From NCBI RefSeq assembly GCF_900101265.1, contig NZ_FMZS01000002.1:372001-436000 (forward strand): a DNA stretch of 64,000 nt, read 5' to 3'. The position numbers and the translations under genes were made by a program. Shown piece by piece: positions 6,728-17,570 of this stretch. The DNA comes from Massilia sp. PDC64. Lineage in GTDB: Bacteria > Pseudomonadota > Gammaproteobacteria > Burkholderiales > Burkholderiaceae_D. Each line of letters opens with the position of its first letter. The stretch's first letter is position 1. A model generated the notes under the pieces. It was not told the origin of the DNA. It saw only the letters and a list, made by a program, of their open reading frames with translations, and searched no databases.

Positions 6728-8545
6728 TTACCAAAAAATTAAATTTGTTTTGCTGTCTTCGTTCTCTACTAAAGCTTTGGCCTCGTTATAACGCACCCAT
6801 AATGAGTACTCTGCCGGGCGAAATGCTTTTAAAAATTCATCCCCGCCAAATATTGCGATTAGTCCGTCGATGCGCGCGACGTAGTCAATGTCGCCGTCTA
6901 GACTCTGTTCGTGTCTAAGCCATTTCGCGTTTTCGCTGAACATCGATTTATCAAAGAGTCGTGCGGCGACAATGTTTAGAATTGCCGAGTGTACCAAATC
7001 ACTTACTATAGTCCCGTATTTTATTTCTATGGTAGTGTCGTGTTGCATCCTGCTGAGCATGAGTTTTCCACTAGCTTTTGCATTGCTAAAGTTTGCCTCT
7101 AAGTTTGTTAATGTCGTTCGAAGCAACGCTAGCCAGGCCTCATCAGTTGCGTGGTGGTTAGGCGTTGAGTTTAAAGCATCGAAAAACCGTTTCAAAGGCG
7201 GTATGATATAAAATTTGCTAAATCTGTACGAATCAATTTTTTCCAAAAAATTTAGAACTACACGTAATGTTCTGTGCGTGCCAATGGCGTATTCGTAAAA
7301 TCGTGCGGCAAATTTTTCGTTTGATCTCATTATGAATGCGGCGGCGAAATACTCCGCAATACTCATGTGAAGAAAGGATGTCTGATCAAACCCATCATCT
7401 AGCATTAAGCATGCAACTTTAGTGATATCTTGTTTGAAATTCTCCGCTGAACATTGAGCATCTTCTACCAAGTTAAGCGCACTATCAAATACTTGAGAGA
7501 ACTGCTCCCCGGTAAGCGTGCGCCCAATTCCTTTTTGTAGGGTTAGAAAACAAAAAGCCTCAAAAAGAAGCTGGAGCTTTCTATCCGAAAGCCCACTGTG
7601 ATGGTGCCTTCTAAAGCCACCTCCTTTTTGTTTATCGTGATTTACAAACGTAGTGGCAAAAAGACGCTCAAAAAATAGAGGTAGTTCTGAGGGTATTTCT
7701 TTTTCGGCAGCATAGACGTGAGCTACCAGAGTTAACATTAATGGGGTAGAAATCAGTTCCACAATATCAGCGGGCGACGTTTTGATTGCATTTGTAATTT
7801 CTTCGCGCCGTACTATATCTACGCTAAGCTTTTTTAAGAATGGATCATAATCGTCATATTCCAATCCGGATAGTTGTAGTACATCGAGACGTTGTGACTT
7901 TTGTATGTCACTATTTGGCCGTGACGTGATTATCACTCGCATCATCGGATACTTGAAGATTAGCGAATCAATTTCCGTGATAGTCTCAGTCACCAGGCTG
8001 GGGTCGAGTTCATCAAATCCATCGAGCATTAAAATCAAATGTTCTGATTTGGCTAGGTAATCGAAGACAGCATTCGATGGTTCGATTTCTAAGTTTGACA
8101 AAGCATCGTTCAAATGTTCTGCTAAACCTCGCTTAGGTGTAATTGTTCGCAAAAAAATTAATAAGGGAAGGCCTCCGCTTCCTTTGCCCGAAAGCTCTTG
8201 TAGGTACAGGTATTGAATAAACATTGATTTGCCCTGACCAACAATCCCTTCAATTACTACGTGCCGATGAGGTAATTCATTGATGGAGTTAATGGTGAGA
8301 CTGGCGCTTTCTTTGTCAATGCGCGATGGATAGTAGCAATCAGTGAGGGAAACAAAGCGGTCGCGAGACCAAATCGTTTTAACACGGTCTGCGGATGCCA
8401 ACTTGGTTAGTAGACGCTTAGCAAATCCTTTGGCCTTCCATTTCTCGATCCCCTTTTCTACTGGGCCAGACGCTGTCTTCGTTAAAGCTCCAAATAAAGG
8501 TGTCATGGCTTTGACTGCAAGTGCTATATCGAATCCACTAGTCAT
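6728..8545 (-). CDS. NACHT-domain STAND NTPase, probable antiphage protein
   Basis: This is a 605-aa protein. The P-loop is GIVGQGKS at 100-107, the Walker B and following acidic residues are LMLDGFDEL at 172-180 (extended DGFDE typical of NACHT), and TSRP at 207-210 fits the sensor segment. The N-terminal 95 residues form a short helical region without a recognisable effector domain; after the winged-helix-like part (LPLFFERLFATTF, SIAEYFAAAF) the C-terminal 200 residues are helical and unassigned. STAND NTPases of bacteria, including bacterial NACHT proteins, act in phage sensing and abortive infection. The gene is markedly AT-rich relative to its surroundings, indicating separate acquisition. 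It has its own TATAAT at 8559-8564 and stands alone between the recombinase and the integrase. Confidence 0.88.
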   Translation of the reverse strand: MTSGFDIALAVKAMTPLFGALTKTASGPVEKGIEKWKAKGFAKRLLTKLASADRVKTIWSRDRFVSLTDCYYPSRIDKESASLTINSINELPHRHVVIEGIVGQGKSMFIQYLYLQELSGKGSGGLPLLIFLRTITPKRGLAEHLNDALSNLEIEPSNAVFDYLAKSEHLILMLDGFDELDPSLVTETITEIDSLIFKYPMMRVIITSRPNSDIQKSQRLDVLQLSGLEYDDYDPFLKKLSVDIVRREEITNAIKTSPADIVELISTPLMLTLVAHVYAAEKEIPSELPLFFERLFATTFVNHDKQKGGGFRRHHHSGLSDRKLQLLFEAFCFLTLQKGIGRTLTGEQFSQVFDSALNLVEDAQCSAENFKQDITKVACLMLDDGFDQTSFLHMSIAEYFAAAFIMRSNEKFAARFYEYAIGTHRTLRVVLNFLEKIDSYRFSKFYIIPPLKRFFDALNSTPNHHATDEAWLALLRTTLTNLEANFSNAKASGKLMLSRMQHDTTIEIKYGTIVSDLVHSAILNIVAARLFDKSMFSENAKWLRHEQSLDGDIDYVARIDGLIAIFGGDEFLKAFRPAEYSLWVRYNEAKALVENEDSKTNLIFW

Positions 8546-8558
8546 AGTGCTTCCATTA

Positions 8559-8564
8559 ATTATA
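8559..8564 (-). promoter_or_regulatory. -10 element of the NACHT gene
   Basis: The minus strand reads TATAAT 13 bases before the ATG, with GGAAG as a ribosome binding site between them. No convincing -35 is seen at 16-18 bp. The short leader leaves little room for other regulation. Confidence 0.5.
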
Positions 8565-8588
8565 GATTGTTAAAAAGGTCAACGAACT

Positions 8589-10151
8589 TTAAAGCACATT
8601 TCTATTACTAACTCGACCGCGAGCGCGTGTTAAAGCTTTGTGCAGTTCAGTCAGCGCTGGCCGCAACGCCTTTAAATTGTCGTAGTCGAGTACACCATCA
8701 AATCTCAAGGTGTTGATCGCGCGCTTGCGGTCGGCAATGCTGAAATCGTTTTTGATGTCACCGTAGCCGTCGTGTGTATCTTCGGCGGCGCTGTGCCCGA
8801 CCACGACTTTCCTAAGCTCTTTTGGTATGCCGGCCGCGCGCATGCGGCCAACTGCACCATGACGAAAGCTATGAAATACAAGGTCGCGATCACGTAATCC
8901 CACCCGGTCGCAGTATCGCGCGAACTGTTTTGATGCAGGCTGACCGGGACCATCGCGACCGCCGATGAGTTCCGGGAACAATTCGCAGTGCCCATCCTGG
9001 CGTAAGGCTTGGACATAGTCGAGCAGGCCCAGGTTTACCAATGCGTCATGAACCGGAACGATACGGCGCCCGGCGTCGGTTTTTACGCGCTTCGCACGGC
9101 GACCTTGTCCCTCATCTTCATCGTTATCAGTGACATGAAAGCATGTAATGCCGTCGTGCACATCAATGTCGGCAAGCGCTAGCTGGGCGATCTCATTGAT
9201 GCGCATGCCGGTGTGCAGACCGATGAGCGGCAACCAGTACATGTAGGGACTTTGCTGGCGCCCTTGAGCGTACGTACTGGGGTTGAATAGCGTACGTAAT
9301 TCGTCGTCGGTGAACACGCGACGTTTGACGGATTTTGACCGAGTCGTGATGCGCGTGTTGTTCATCAATTCGAACGGGGGCTTGCTGCCTTCGCGCCGGA
9401 ACGCCCAGGCTAGAAAGTTGTTCGTGCGCTGGGCGTTGTTCTTAGCCGTTTGCGAACTAAGTTTCGGCACATCTAGGACGACCATCTCGTCAATCGACAA
9501 CGACCGCGTTTTCGCAATCTTAGTACGATTCGCCGGCACCTTTACGATAACGTCTTCATACCGGTTCTGGTCGGCGACGCTGAGTTTGTGCAGCGGCTTG
9601 TCGCCGACGATCTCGATAAAAAGACGGATCGCTGCGCGGTAGGATTCAAGCGTCTTCTCGTCGGGCTTGCTGGCCGTGAAGGCGTTTGCAAGGTATGGTT
9701 CTACATAGGTCGACAACGGCTGAGCTGTCTGAACAATGGTACTGTCGACGGAGACTTCTGGTGGGCGCGCGGCCGGCGCGCTGTCCAGCACCTCGCGTAT
9801 CGCCGCGGCCATTGCACCCGGTGGGTCGCCAGGTTCACTGGTGAACTTTACAGTCTTCGGGCGGCGAAACTCGTCAAGACTGATCTCTGTGGTCCATCCA
9901 AACTGGATGTTAGTACTTTGCTTTTTCTTCGTCGCGCACATGCTTTCTTCCCTAAGCTGGCGGAACAGTGCCTTGAAAGACAGCGCCAACGTCTGGGCTG
10001 AGAGTGCAGCGTCAACTACCCGCGCCGTGCGCAGCGTGCGGTACACCTCGGCCATGCCGAAATGATGACGTAGGTCAGTGGGAATAGCAATTCGGAAATA
10101 CAGCACGCCGTGTCGGCTGCGATGCAGGTGGGAAGGTAAGCGGTAGGCCAT
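8589..10151 (-). CDS. Tyrosine integrase of the ssrA-targeting element
   Basis: This 520-aa protein is read from MAYRLPSHLHRSRHG; the frame stays open upstream through the ssrA terminator to 10226, but that part is not a plausible protein. Residues 1-45 look like the DUF6538 arm-binding module (FRIAIPTDLRHHFG), residues 145-255 a SAM-like core-binding domain, and residues 275-490 the catalytic domain with Arg317 (HTGMRINE), His427 and Arg430 (HSFRHG), His453 (VVGHS) and the nucleophile Tyr463 (DGYGD). It recombines the attachment repeat at the tmRNA 3' end. Its start lies about 90 bp from ssrA, the standard integrase position. A decayed relative is at the left window edge. Confidence 0.95.
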   Translation of the reverse strand: MAYRLPSHLHRSRHGVLYFRIAIPTDLRHHFGMAEVYRTLRTARVVDAALSAQTLALSFKALFRQLREESMCATKKKQSTNIQFGWTTEISLDEFRRPKTVKFTSEPGDPPGAMAAAIREVLDSAPAARPPEVSVDSTIVQTAQPLSTYVEPYLANAFTASKPDEKTLESYRAAIRLFIEIVGDKPLHKLSVADQNRYEDVIVKVPANRTKIAKTRSLSIDEMVVLDVPKLSSQTAKNNAQRTNNFLAWAFRREGSKPPFELMNNTRITTRSKSVKRRVFTDDELRTLFNPSTYAQGRQQSPYMYWLPLIGLHTGMRINEIAQLALADIDVHDGITCFHVTDNDEDEGQGRRAKRVKTDAGRRIVPVHDALVNLGLLDYVQALRQDGHCELFPELIGGRDGPGQPASKQFARYCDRVGLRDRDLVFHSFRHGAVGRMRAAGIPKELRKVVVGHSAAEDTHDGYGDIKNDFSIADRKRAINTLRFDGVLDYDNLKALRPALTELHKALTRARGRVSNRNVL

Positions 10152-10200
10152 ATGTTCTTGGGGTTGTTTTTTGGGGCCCCACGACCGAAACCGACGGCGA

Positions 10201-10233
10201 AAAAGAAAAAGCCGTTGACGAATCAACGGCTTC
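10201..10233 (-). terminator. Rho-independent terminator of ssrA
   Basis: The stem AAGCCGTTGA / TCAACGGCTT with loop CGAA (10210-10233) is followed on the minus strand by a T-rich run (10209-10201), 11 bases after the tmRNA 3' end. It lies inside the element, so integration replaces the terminator with one supplied by the element. Confidence 0.85.
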
Positions 10234-10236
10234 TTG

Positions 10237-10260
10237 GAGTTCTGGTGGAGGCGGAGGGAA
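10237..10260. repeat. Right 24-bp attachment repeat at the ssrA 3' end
   Basis: Identical to 337-360. It includes the tmRNA CCA end (10244-10246 on the minus strand) and the 3' side of the acceptor and T stems. The tmRNA sequence continues uninterrupted to its right, so the gene is kept functional by the duplicated segment. Confidence 0.9.
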
Positions 10261-10601
10261 TCGAACCCTCGTCCGCAAGCACTCTACAGACAGTTCTACA
10301 TACTTAGCACTGTCTTTTGATTTAACTTAGGCGACGGGGACGTGCACCCTTCGACTAAGCGAGTTACCTAAAGTTTCGGAAGCAACCAGGTAACCCGGTT
10401 GAGTCCTAGCCTCTGTAAATGACTCTACTTGCCTTGCGGCACACCCCAGAGGCGAGGTGGTGTAGAGCTAGCAGCGATTAGGCTGCGAGTGCGTACGAGT
10501 TATCGTTTGCAGTTATTGATTTCTGGATGTATTTACGAGGTAACCAGTCCTCGGTATGCCCTGTTCTGCTTTGCAACCCACGTCGAAACCAGGTCGCCCC
10601 C
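10244..10601 (-). ncRNA. ssrA: Transfer-messenger RNA (tmRNA)
   Basis: This is a 358-nt tmRNA. The 5' end reads GGGGGCGACCTGGTTTCGAC and pairs its GGGGGCG with CGCCTCC of the 3' end, which closes with the T arm (GAGGG-TTCGATT-CCCTC) and an encoded CCA. The tag frame on the minus strand (10510-10478) encodes ANDNSYALAA followed by TAA, a normal proteobacterial proteolysis tag ending in ALAA. The RNA rescues stalled ribosomes together with SmpB, which is not in this window. The 3' end is the integration site of the element to the left. Confidence 0.97.
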
Positions 10602-10615
10602 AGAAAGGAATGCTC

Positions 10616-10621
10616 ATTGTA
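10616..10621 (-). promoter_or_regulatory. -10 element of ssrA
   Basis: The minus strand reads TACAAT 14 bases upstream of the mature tmRNA 5' end, compatible with a short leader removed by 5' processing. No clear -35 is visible. Confidence 0.5.
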
Positions 10622-10708
10622 CCGCAATCGGCCCGTGAGCGGAGAGCCCTGAAGCGCCCTCACACCCGATGTGGGTGCGAGGTGCGGAGAATCAAGGGCA
10701 GGGTGTGA

Positions 10709-11320
10709 TCAACGACCCTGGTTCTGGTTGGCGATCTGGTTGCCCAGCATGCCGCCGCCGATGATGCCGGCCACCGTGGCCAGTTTGCGACCGTTGCCGC
10801 TGCCGACCTGGTTGCCCAGCAGGCCGCCGACGACGGCGCCCGTGCCGATGGCAACATAGTTCGGCTGTGCCGGCTGCGGTGCCGGACGCGGTGCCGGTTC
10901 ACGGTACGTATCGTTCTGGGCGTAGCTCGTGTTGTGGTGCGTCGTGTGGCGCGGTGCCGGTTTCGCCGGAACTTCCTTGATGATCGTTTCCTTGATCACG
11001 GTCGGGGCCGGGGCCGGTTGGGCGCTCGCGACGGCCGGCTGGGCGTAGGCCACCGGTGCCGGCTGCGCATAGGCGCCCTGGACCGGCTGCAGGCCTCGCG
11101 GTGCCGTTGCATCCGCCGCCATCGGCAGGGCCGGAGCGGTCGTCGGGGCGGCGGCATAGGCCGGGTTCACCTGGGTCGGGGCAGCCTCGGGAGCGCTGTG
11201 CGAGCTCGGCAGGAGGCCGGTGATCGCGGCGGTACCGGCCAGGCTGACGACGATGACGGACACCGCGGCAGCTGCAACCAGCGGGTGGATACGGGAGGTG
11301 GTGGTCTTGATCGTTTCCAT
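10709..11320 (-). CDS. Glycine-zipper 2TM envelope protein
   Basis: This 203-aa protein starts at METIKTTTSRIHPLV; CAGGAGCAG lies a few bases upstream. One membrane-spanning or signal-anchor helix (VAAAAVSVIVVSLAGTAAI) is followed by a long Pro/Ala/Gln-rich region with repeated AYAQPA motifs. A C-terminal glycine zipper (IGTGAVVGGLLGNQVGSGNG, AGIIGGGMLGNQIA) is typical of the Rick_17kDa/SlyB-like family. Such proteins associate with the outer membrane or peptidoglycan. The extra upstream frame (to 11404) lacks a ribosome binding site. It lies directly beyond ssrA on the core side. Confidence 0.8.
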   Translation of the reverse strand: METIKTTTSRIHPLVAAAAVSVIVVSLAGTAAITGLLPSSHSAPEAAPTQVNPAYAAAPTTAPALPMAADATAPRGLQPVQGAYAQPAPVAYAQPAVASAQPAPAPTVIKETIIKEVPAKPAPRHTTHHNTSYAQNDTYREPAPRPAPQPAQPNYVAIGTGAVVGGLLGNQVGSGNGRKLATVAGIIGGGMLGNQIANQNQGR

Positions 11321-11568
11321 TTTGTCTGCTCCTGAGACGTTGTTGTCGTATGGCTGTAGATTACCGAGGGGCATCGCGAAGAGATAGACGATTCCCTGTA
11401 TCAATCGTAAAGATATGTAAATGACGAGCTGGACGCCCGTAGAGACGATCTAACGACAACCAAGGCGACGGCGGCGTATTTGCAACTAACCGACGAGAGG
11501 CCGCGACGACAGAGCCATGCCACCAGGGCAGGCGGCACGGCCAGGATGAGACAGCAATGAAAACCGGA

Positions 11569-12267
11569 TCAGGCGGCCGTGACCGCAGCGCCCGCCAACT
11601 CGCGCAGCATGTGCAGCAGATCGCGCGGCGTGTCCAGCAGGTAGTCGGCGCCCCACGTCGCCGGATCGATGGACCCGCAATAGCCCCAGTTGCAGGCCAC
11701 GGTGACCATGCCGGCCGCGCGGCCCGCTTCGATGTCGCGCTGGTCGTCGCCCACGTACCAGCAATGGGTCGGGTCGATGTCCAGCCGGCGCGCCGCTTCC
11801 AGCAGCGGGGCAGGGTGGGGTTTCGCGTGTGGCGTCGTATCGCCCGAGACCACGCAGCCGGCATGCGCCAGGCCGATTTGCGGGACGAGCGGATCCGTGA
11901 AGCGGGCCGGCTTGTTGGTGACGATGCCCCAGGCCATGCCGGCCGCCGCAAGCCCGTCCAGCAGGTCGGGAATGCCGTCGAACAGCGTGCTGTGCACGGC
12001 CATGTTCGACTGGTAACGCTCGAACCACTCCAGGCGCAGCTCTTCGTAGCCCGCGTCCCCCGGCGCCAGGCCGAAGGCGGCGCCGATCATGCCGCGGGCG
12101 CCCGCCGACGCGGTCGGGCGGAGGATCGCGTACGGCGTCGGTTGCAGGCCGCGCTCCGTGCGCATCCAGTTGACGGCCGCCGCGAGGTCGGGCGCGGTGT
12201 CGGCCAGGGTGCCGTCGAGGTCGAACAGGACGGCGCGCGGCGCGGACAGGGAAGAAGAGAAGGTCAT
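11569..12267 (-). CDS. gph: Phosphoglycolate phosphatase-like HAD hydrolase
   Basis: This 232-aa protein has HAD motif I VLFDLDGTLADT near the N-terminus (nucleophile Asp in DLDGT), motif II VTNKP, and motifs III/IV around KPHPAP and YVGDDQRDIEAG. The closest family is Gph, which dephosphorylates 2-phosphoglycolate formed during DNA repair or photorespiration-like metabolism. It follows ubiG by 12 bp on the same strand, an arrangement known from Burkholderiales, so cotranscription is likely. The substrate could be another small phosphate, since HAD specificity is hard to read from sequence. Confidence 0.88.
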   Translation of the reverse strand: MTFSSSLSAPRAVLFDLDGTLADTAPDLAAAVNWMRTERGLQPTPYAILRPTASAGARGMIGAAFGLAPGDAGYEELRLEWFERYQSNMAVHSTLFDGIPDLLDGLAAAGMAWGIVTNKPARFTDPLVPQIGLAHAGCVVSGDTTPHAKPHPAPLLEAARRLDIDPTHCWYVGDDQRDIEAGRAAGMVTVACNWGYCGSIDPATWGADYLLDTPRDLLHMLRELAGAAVTAA

Positions 12268-12279
12268 TGTCGATACTGC

Positions 12280-12990
12280 TTATTCAAGTGGTTTGCTGCA
12301 GGCCATCATGTAGTTGACGTCGGTGTCCTGGTTCAGCGAGTAGATCTTGGTCAGCGGGTTGTAAGTCAGGCCTTTCAATCCGTCGACGATGAGGCCGGCG
12401 TCGCGCACGAAGTTCGACAACTCGGCCGGCGTGATGAACTTGGCGTAGTCGTGGGTGCCGCGTGGCAGCATGCGCAGCACGTATTCTGCGCCGACGACGG
12501 CGAACAGATACGATTTGACGTTGCGGTTCAGGGTCGAGAAGAACACGCGGCCGCCCGGTTTGACGAGGGTCGCCGCCGCGCGCACGATGGACGCCGGGTC
12601 CGGGACGTGCTCGAGCATCTCCATGCAGGTGACGACGTCGAACTGGCCCGGCTCTTCCGCGGCCATGTCTTCCGCCGCGATCAGTTTGTAGCGCACTTCC
12701 ACGCCCGATTCCAGGCTGTGCAGGTCGGCGACCTTCAACGCCTTTTTCGACAGGTCGATGCCCGTGACCTTGGCGCCCTTGCGCGCCATGGATTCGGCCA
12801 GGATGCCGCCGCCGCAGCCGATGTCGATGACGTTCTTGCCCGCGAGCGGCACGCGCGCGTTGATCCATTCCAGGCGCAACGGGTTGATGTCGTGCAGCGG
12901 ACGGAATTCGGACGTCGGGTCCCACCAGCGGTGGGCCAGTTCACTGAACTTCTGGATCTCTAAGGGATCGGCGTTGGTCGTCGTAGTCAT
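12280..12990 (-). CDS. ubiG: Ubiquinone biosynthesis O-methyltransferase
   Basis: This 236-aa protein has the family's usual length. The SAM-binding motif is [13 protein letters not shown], with [10 protein letters not shown] and FFSTLNRN as further conserved class I methyltransferase and UbiG segments. It performs the two O-methylation steps of ubiquinone synthesis at the membrane-associated Ubi complex. The gene lies downstream of the ompA-like gene, separated by a terminator, and upstream of gph in the same direction. Confidence 0.95.
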   Translation of the reverse strand: MTTTTNADPLEIQKFSELAHRWWDPTSEFRPLHDINPLRLEWINARVPLAGKNVIDIGCGGGILAESMARKGAKVTGIDLSKKALKVADLHSLESGVEVRYKLIAAEDMAAEEPGQFDVVTCMEMLEHVPDPASIVRAAATLVKPGGRVFFSTLNRNVKSYLFAVVGAEYVLRMLPRGTHDYAKFITPAELSNFVRDAGLIVDGLKGLTYNPLTKIYSLNQDTDVNYMMACSKPLE

Positions 12991-13054
12991 AGGACGGAAT
13001 GATAGCGGAAATGGGTAGCGGGTACGGATGGGATCGTGAAAAAAACCAGGGCAT

Positions 13055-13079
13055 AAAAAAACCCCGCCGCAGCGGGGTT
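13055..13079 (-). terminator. Terminator of the ompA-like gene
   Basis: The perfect stem AACCCCGC / GCGGGGTT at 13060-13079 is followed on the minus strand by seven T residues (13061-13055 as A on the plus strand). It ends transcription of the OmpA-like gene before ubiG. Confidence 0.85.
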
Positions 13080-13097
13080 GTTCAGGCGTGAGCCGGA

Positions 13098-13814
13098 TTA
13101 TTGCTTCTGGCTGCTGCGGGTACCGACGACTTCGATTTCCACGCGGCGGTTCTTCGCACGGCCGGCGGCGGTCTTGTTGTCGGCGACCGGCTGCTTCTCG
13201 CCTTTGCCTTCGGTGTAGACGCGGTTCGCCTCGACGCCCTTGCTCTGCAGATAAGCCTTGACGGCTTCGGCGCGGCGGACGGACAGCTTCTGGTTGTACT
13301 CATCCGTGCCGACCGAGTCGGTGTGGCCGACGGCGATGATGACTTCCAGGTTGATGTCTTTCAGCTTGCCGACCAGGTCGTCCAGCGACGCTTTGCCGGC
13401 CGGCTTCAGGACGGCCTTGTCGAAGTCGAAGAAGGCGTCAGCCGAGTAGCTCACTTTTTCCGAGGTCGGGACCGGAGCCGGTGCCGGGGCAGGGGCCGGT
13501 GCCGGGGCAGGTGCCGGAGCAGCCGGCGGCGGCGGCGGAGCGACGCACTTGCCGTTTTCCAGGCGTTCCGGTTCCACGCACAGCGGTGCGTCGCAGCCCG
13601 GGACCGCGTCGGCCGGGGTCCAGTAGCCGGTGCGCCAGCACAGGCCGAAAGGATTGCGGGCGATGACACCACGGGCATCCTGCACGTAAGCGCTGTACGG
13701 CGTCGGCGCCTTGATATCGGTGGTCAGCGGCGCATACGGAGGCGCGCTTTGCGCGGATGCGCTGCCCGCCATCGCGGCCGTAGCTGCGAATACGAGGGTT
13801 GCCAATTTATTCAT
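13098..13814 (-). CDS. OmpA-family outer membrane/peptidoglycan-binding protein
   Basis: This 238-aa protein has a signal peptide ([21 protein letters not shown]). The N-terminal segment contains four cysteines ([26 protein letters not shown]), then an Ala/Pro repeat linker (about residues 92-115), then an OmpA C-terminal domain (about 118-230) with [24 protein letters not shown] and [14 protein letters not shown]. The domain binds diaminopimelate in peptidoglycan. There is no β-barrel of E. coli OmpA length, so this is the short burkholderial type that tethers the outer membrane. AAAGGAAG precedes the ATG. Confidence 0.92.
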   Translation of the reverse strand: MNKLATLVFAATAAMAGSASAQSAPPYAPLTTDIKAPTPYSAYVQDARGVIARNPFGLCWRTGYWTPADAVPGCDAPLCVEPERLENGKCVAPPPPPAAPAPAPAPAPAPAPAPVPTSEKVSYSADAFFDFDKAVLKPAGKASLDDLVGKLKDINLEVIIAVGHTDSVGTDEYNQKLSVRRAEAVKAYLQSKGVEANRVYTEGKGEKQPVADNKTAAGRAKNRRVEIEVVGTRSSQKQ

Positions 13815-14209
13815 ATTTTTTCTTCCTTTCGGTAAAATCTTCTAGCGGCGAAACTGCCCTGAGGCAATAAGACGTGAGCATAATATTAACACTCGAGACA
13901 GCACGTCAGTTCCGCATTGTGAAACAAGCAATTAACGTCTCGGCCATTTTGCCACATACGCCACATCCGCACGACCGGCCGTCGGCCAATTGCAGTGCAT
14001 GCTATTTGTCGCGTTGTTTCTGCGCAACAAGGTGTCGGCAATCGAGCGCAAGCTTGACGAATGTTTATGACAGGCATGTGTCAAAGGGTTAATTGTGCCA
14101 GTTTGTCATCGGCTTGGGCTGCCGTTGAAATACGTTATGGATAGGGCTGCCGTGGTAAAATCATGGGCTTGGAATATCACTTATCAGCCTGAAGGCGCCG
14201 ACCCGCACA
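13815..14209. other. Divergent intergenic region between the ompA-like gene and gyrA
   Basis: This 395-bp stretch has no credible gene. On the minus strand a σ70-like promoter for the ompA-like gene is visible: CTGACG (13904-13909) and TATTAT (13880-13885) with an 18-bp spacer. On the plus strand TAAAAT at 14156-14161 could be part of the gyrA promoter, but no well-spaced -35 was found. Confidence 0.5.
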
Positions 14210-16825
<2,616 letters not shown>

Positions 16826-16844
16826 GCCGGACAGCCCGTCCACA

Positions 16845-16882
16845 AAGCCGCCCTGACGCGCTGCGTCTCGGCGGCTTTTTTT
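16845..16882 (+). terminator. Terminator of gyrA
   Basis: AAGCCGCC (16845-16852) pairs with GGCGGCTT (16870-16877), followed by a T run. The loop is long and holds a secondary GC hairpin. It lies 20 bp beyond the gyrA stop. Confidence 0.8.
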
Positions 16883-17005
16883 ACGCACTTCCCCCGAAAT
16901 GGCAGCGGTTGAGGATTTTTTGCAAGTTTCGTGCGAAAATCGAGGAACCCGCATTGTCATGCCGGGATAGCAAGCCCCCGCACCAGCTCTCATTCAAGGA
17001 TATTC

Positions 17006-17560
17006 GTGAAGAAATCTCTCGCCATCATCGCCTCCGCTTTCGTCGTCACCTGCTCCTCCGCCGCGTTTGCCGCGACGCCGGTGCCGTCCGCCGATCCGGC
17101 TGTCGTCGCCGCCACCAAGCAGATGCTGGCGTCGATGAAGATCCGCGACGTGATGCAGGCGTCGCTGAAGCAGGCGGAGCAGCAGATGCCGGCGCAGCTC
17201 ACCGCGTCGCTGAATGCGATGATCGACAGCGACGCCACGCTCTCCCCGGAGAAGAAGGCCGAGGCGCACAAGAAGCTGCAGGAAGCGCTGCCGACGCTGA
17301 CCGCGCAATTGCACGCCGTATTCAGCGATCCGACCCTCGTCGACGACATGCTGGCCGAGATGGTGCCGCTGTATGCCGAGACCTATACGCTGGACGAGAT
17401 CCGCCAGCTGTCCGCGTTCTACGCGTCGCCGCTGGGCCAGAAGATGCTGGCGAACATGCCCAAGCTGATGAGCCGCAGCATGGATATCAGCAACCGCGTC
17501 ATGATGCCGCGCATCCAGAAGATGATGGCGCAGAGCGCGCAAAGCATCGTCGGCAAATAA
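17006..17560 (+). CDS. Secreted DUF2059-family protein
   Basis: This 184-aa protein starts at GTG 17006, preceded by AAGGA at the right distance; the upstream in-frame Met at 16931 has no such site. A signal peptide ([23 protein letters not shown]) precedes a helical domain. The DUF2059 signature is clear near the C-terminus: [27 protein letters not shown]. The function of the family is unknown; proteins are periplasmic or lipid-linked. The gene sits between gyrA and serC, as in other Burkholderiales, and ends 10 bp before serC, so it may share its transcript. Confidence 0.9.
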   Translation: MKKSLAIIASAFVVTCSSAAFAATPVPSADPAVVAATKQMLASMKIRDVMQASLKQAEQQMPAQLTASLNAMIDSDATLSPEKKAEAHKKLQEALPTLTAQLHAVFSDPTLVDDMLAEMVPLYAETYTLDEIRQLSAFYASPLGQKMLANMPKLMSRSMDISNRVMMPRIQKMMAQSAQSIVGK

Positions 17561-17570
17561 GGAGAAGGCG

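Larger units (their letters stand above)
361..10236. mobile_element. Integrative element inserted at the 3' end of ssrA (about 9.9 kb)
   Basis: The element is bounded by 24-bp direct repeats that duplicate the tmRNA 3' end, with a tyrosine integrase immediately inside the ssrA-proximal end, the standard layout of genomic islands at tmRNA genes. The cargo is a nuclease/HIT/HEPN-like operon, a small secreted protein, an HTH regulator, a Rep-like gene with two partners, a serine recombinase and a NACHT NTPase. No conjugation genes are visible, so transfer would need a helper. Base composition is AT-richer than the flanking core genes, most clearly in the NACHT gene. Confidence 0.88.

Noticed and set aside
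10152..10278. N-terminal extension of the integrase and a small frame across the ssrA 3' end
   Set aside because: These codons coincide with the ssrA terminator, attachment repeat and tmRNA; MAYRLPSHL at 10151 fits the family start.
13480..13520. Tandem repeat array in the ompA-like gene
   Set aside because: The repeated GCCGGTGCCGGGGC-type pattern encodes the Ala/Pro linker of the protein in frame and is not a CRISPR or other element.
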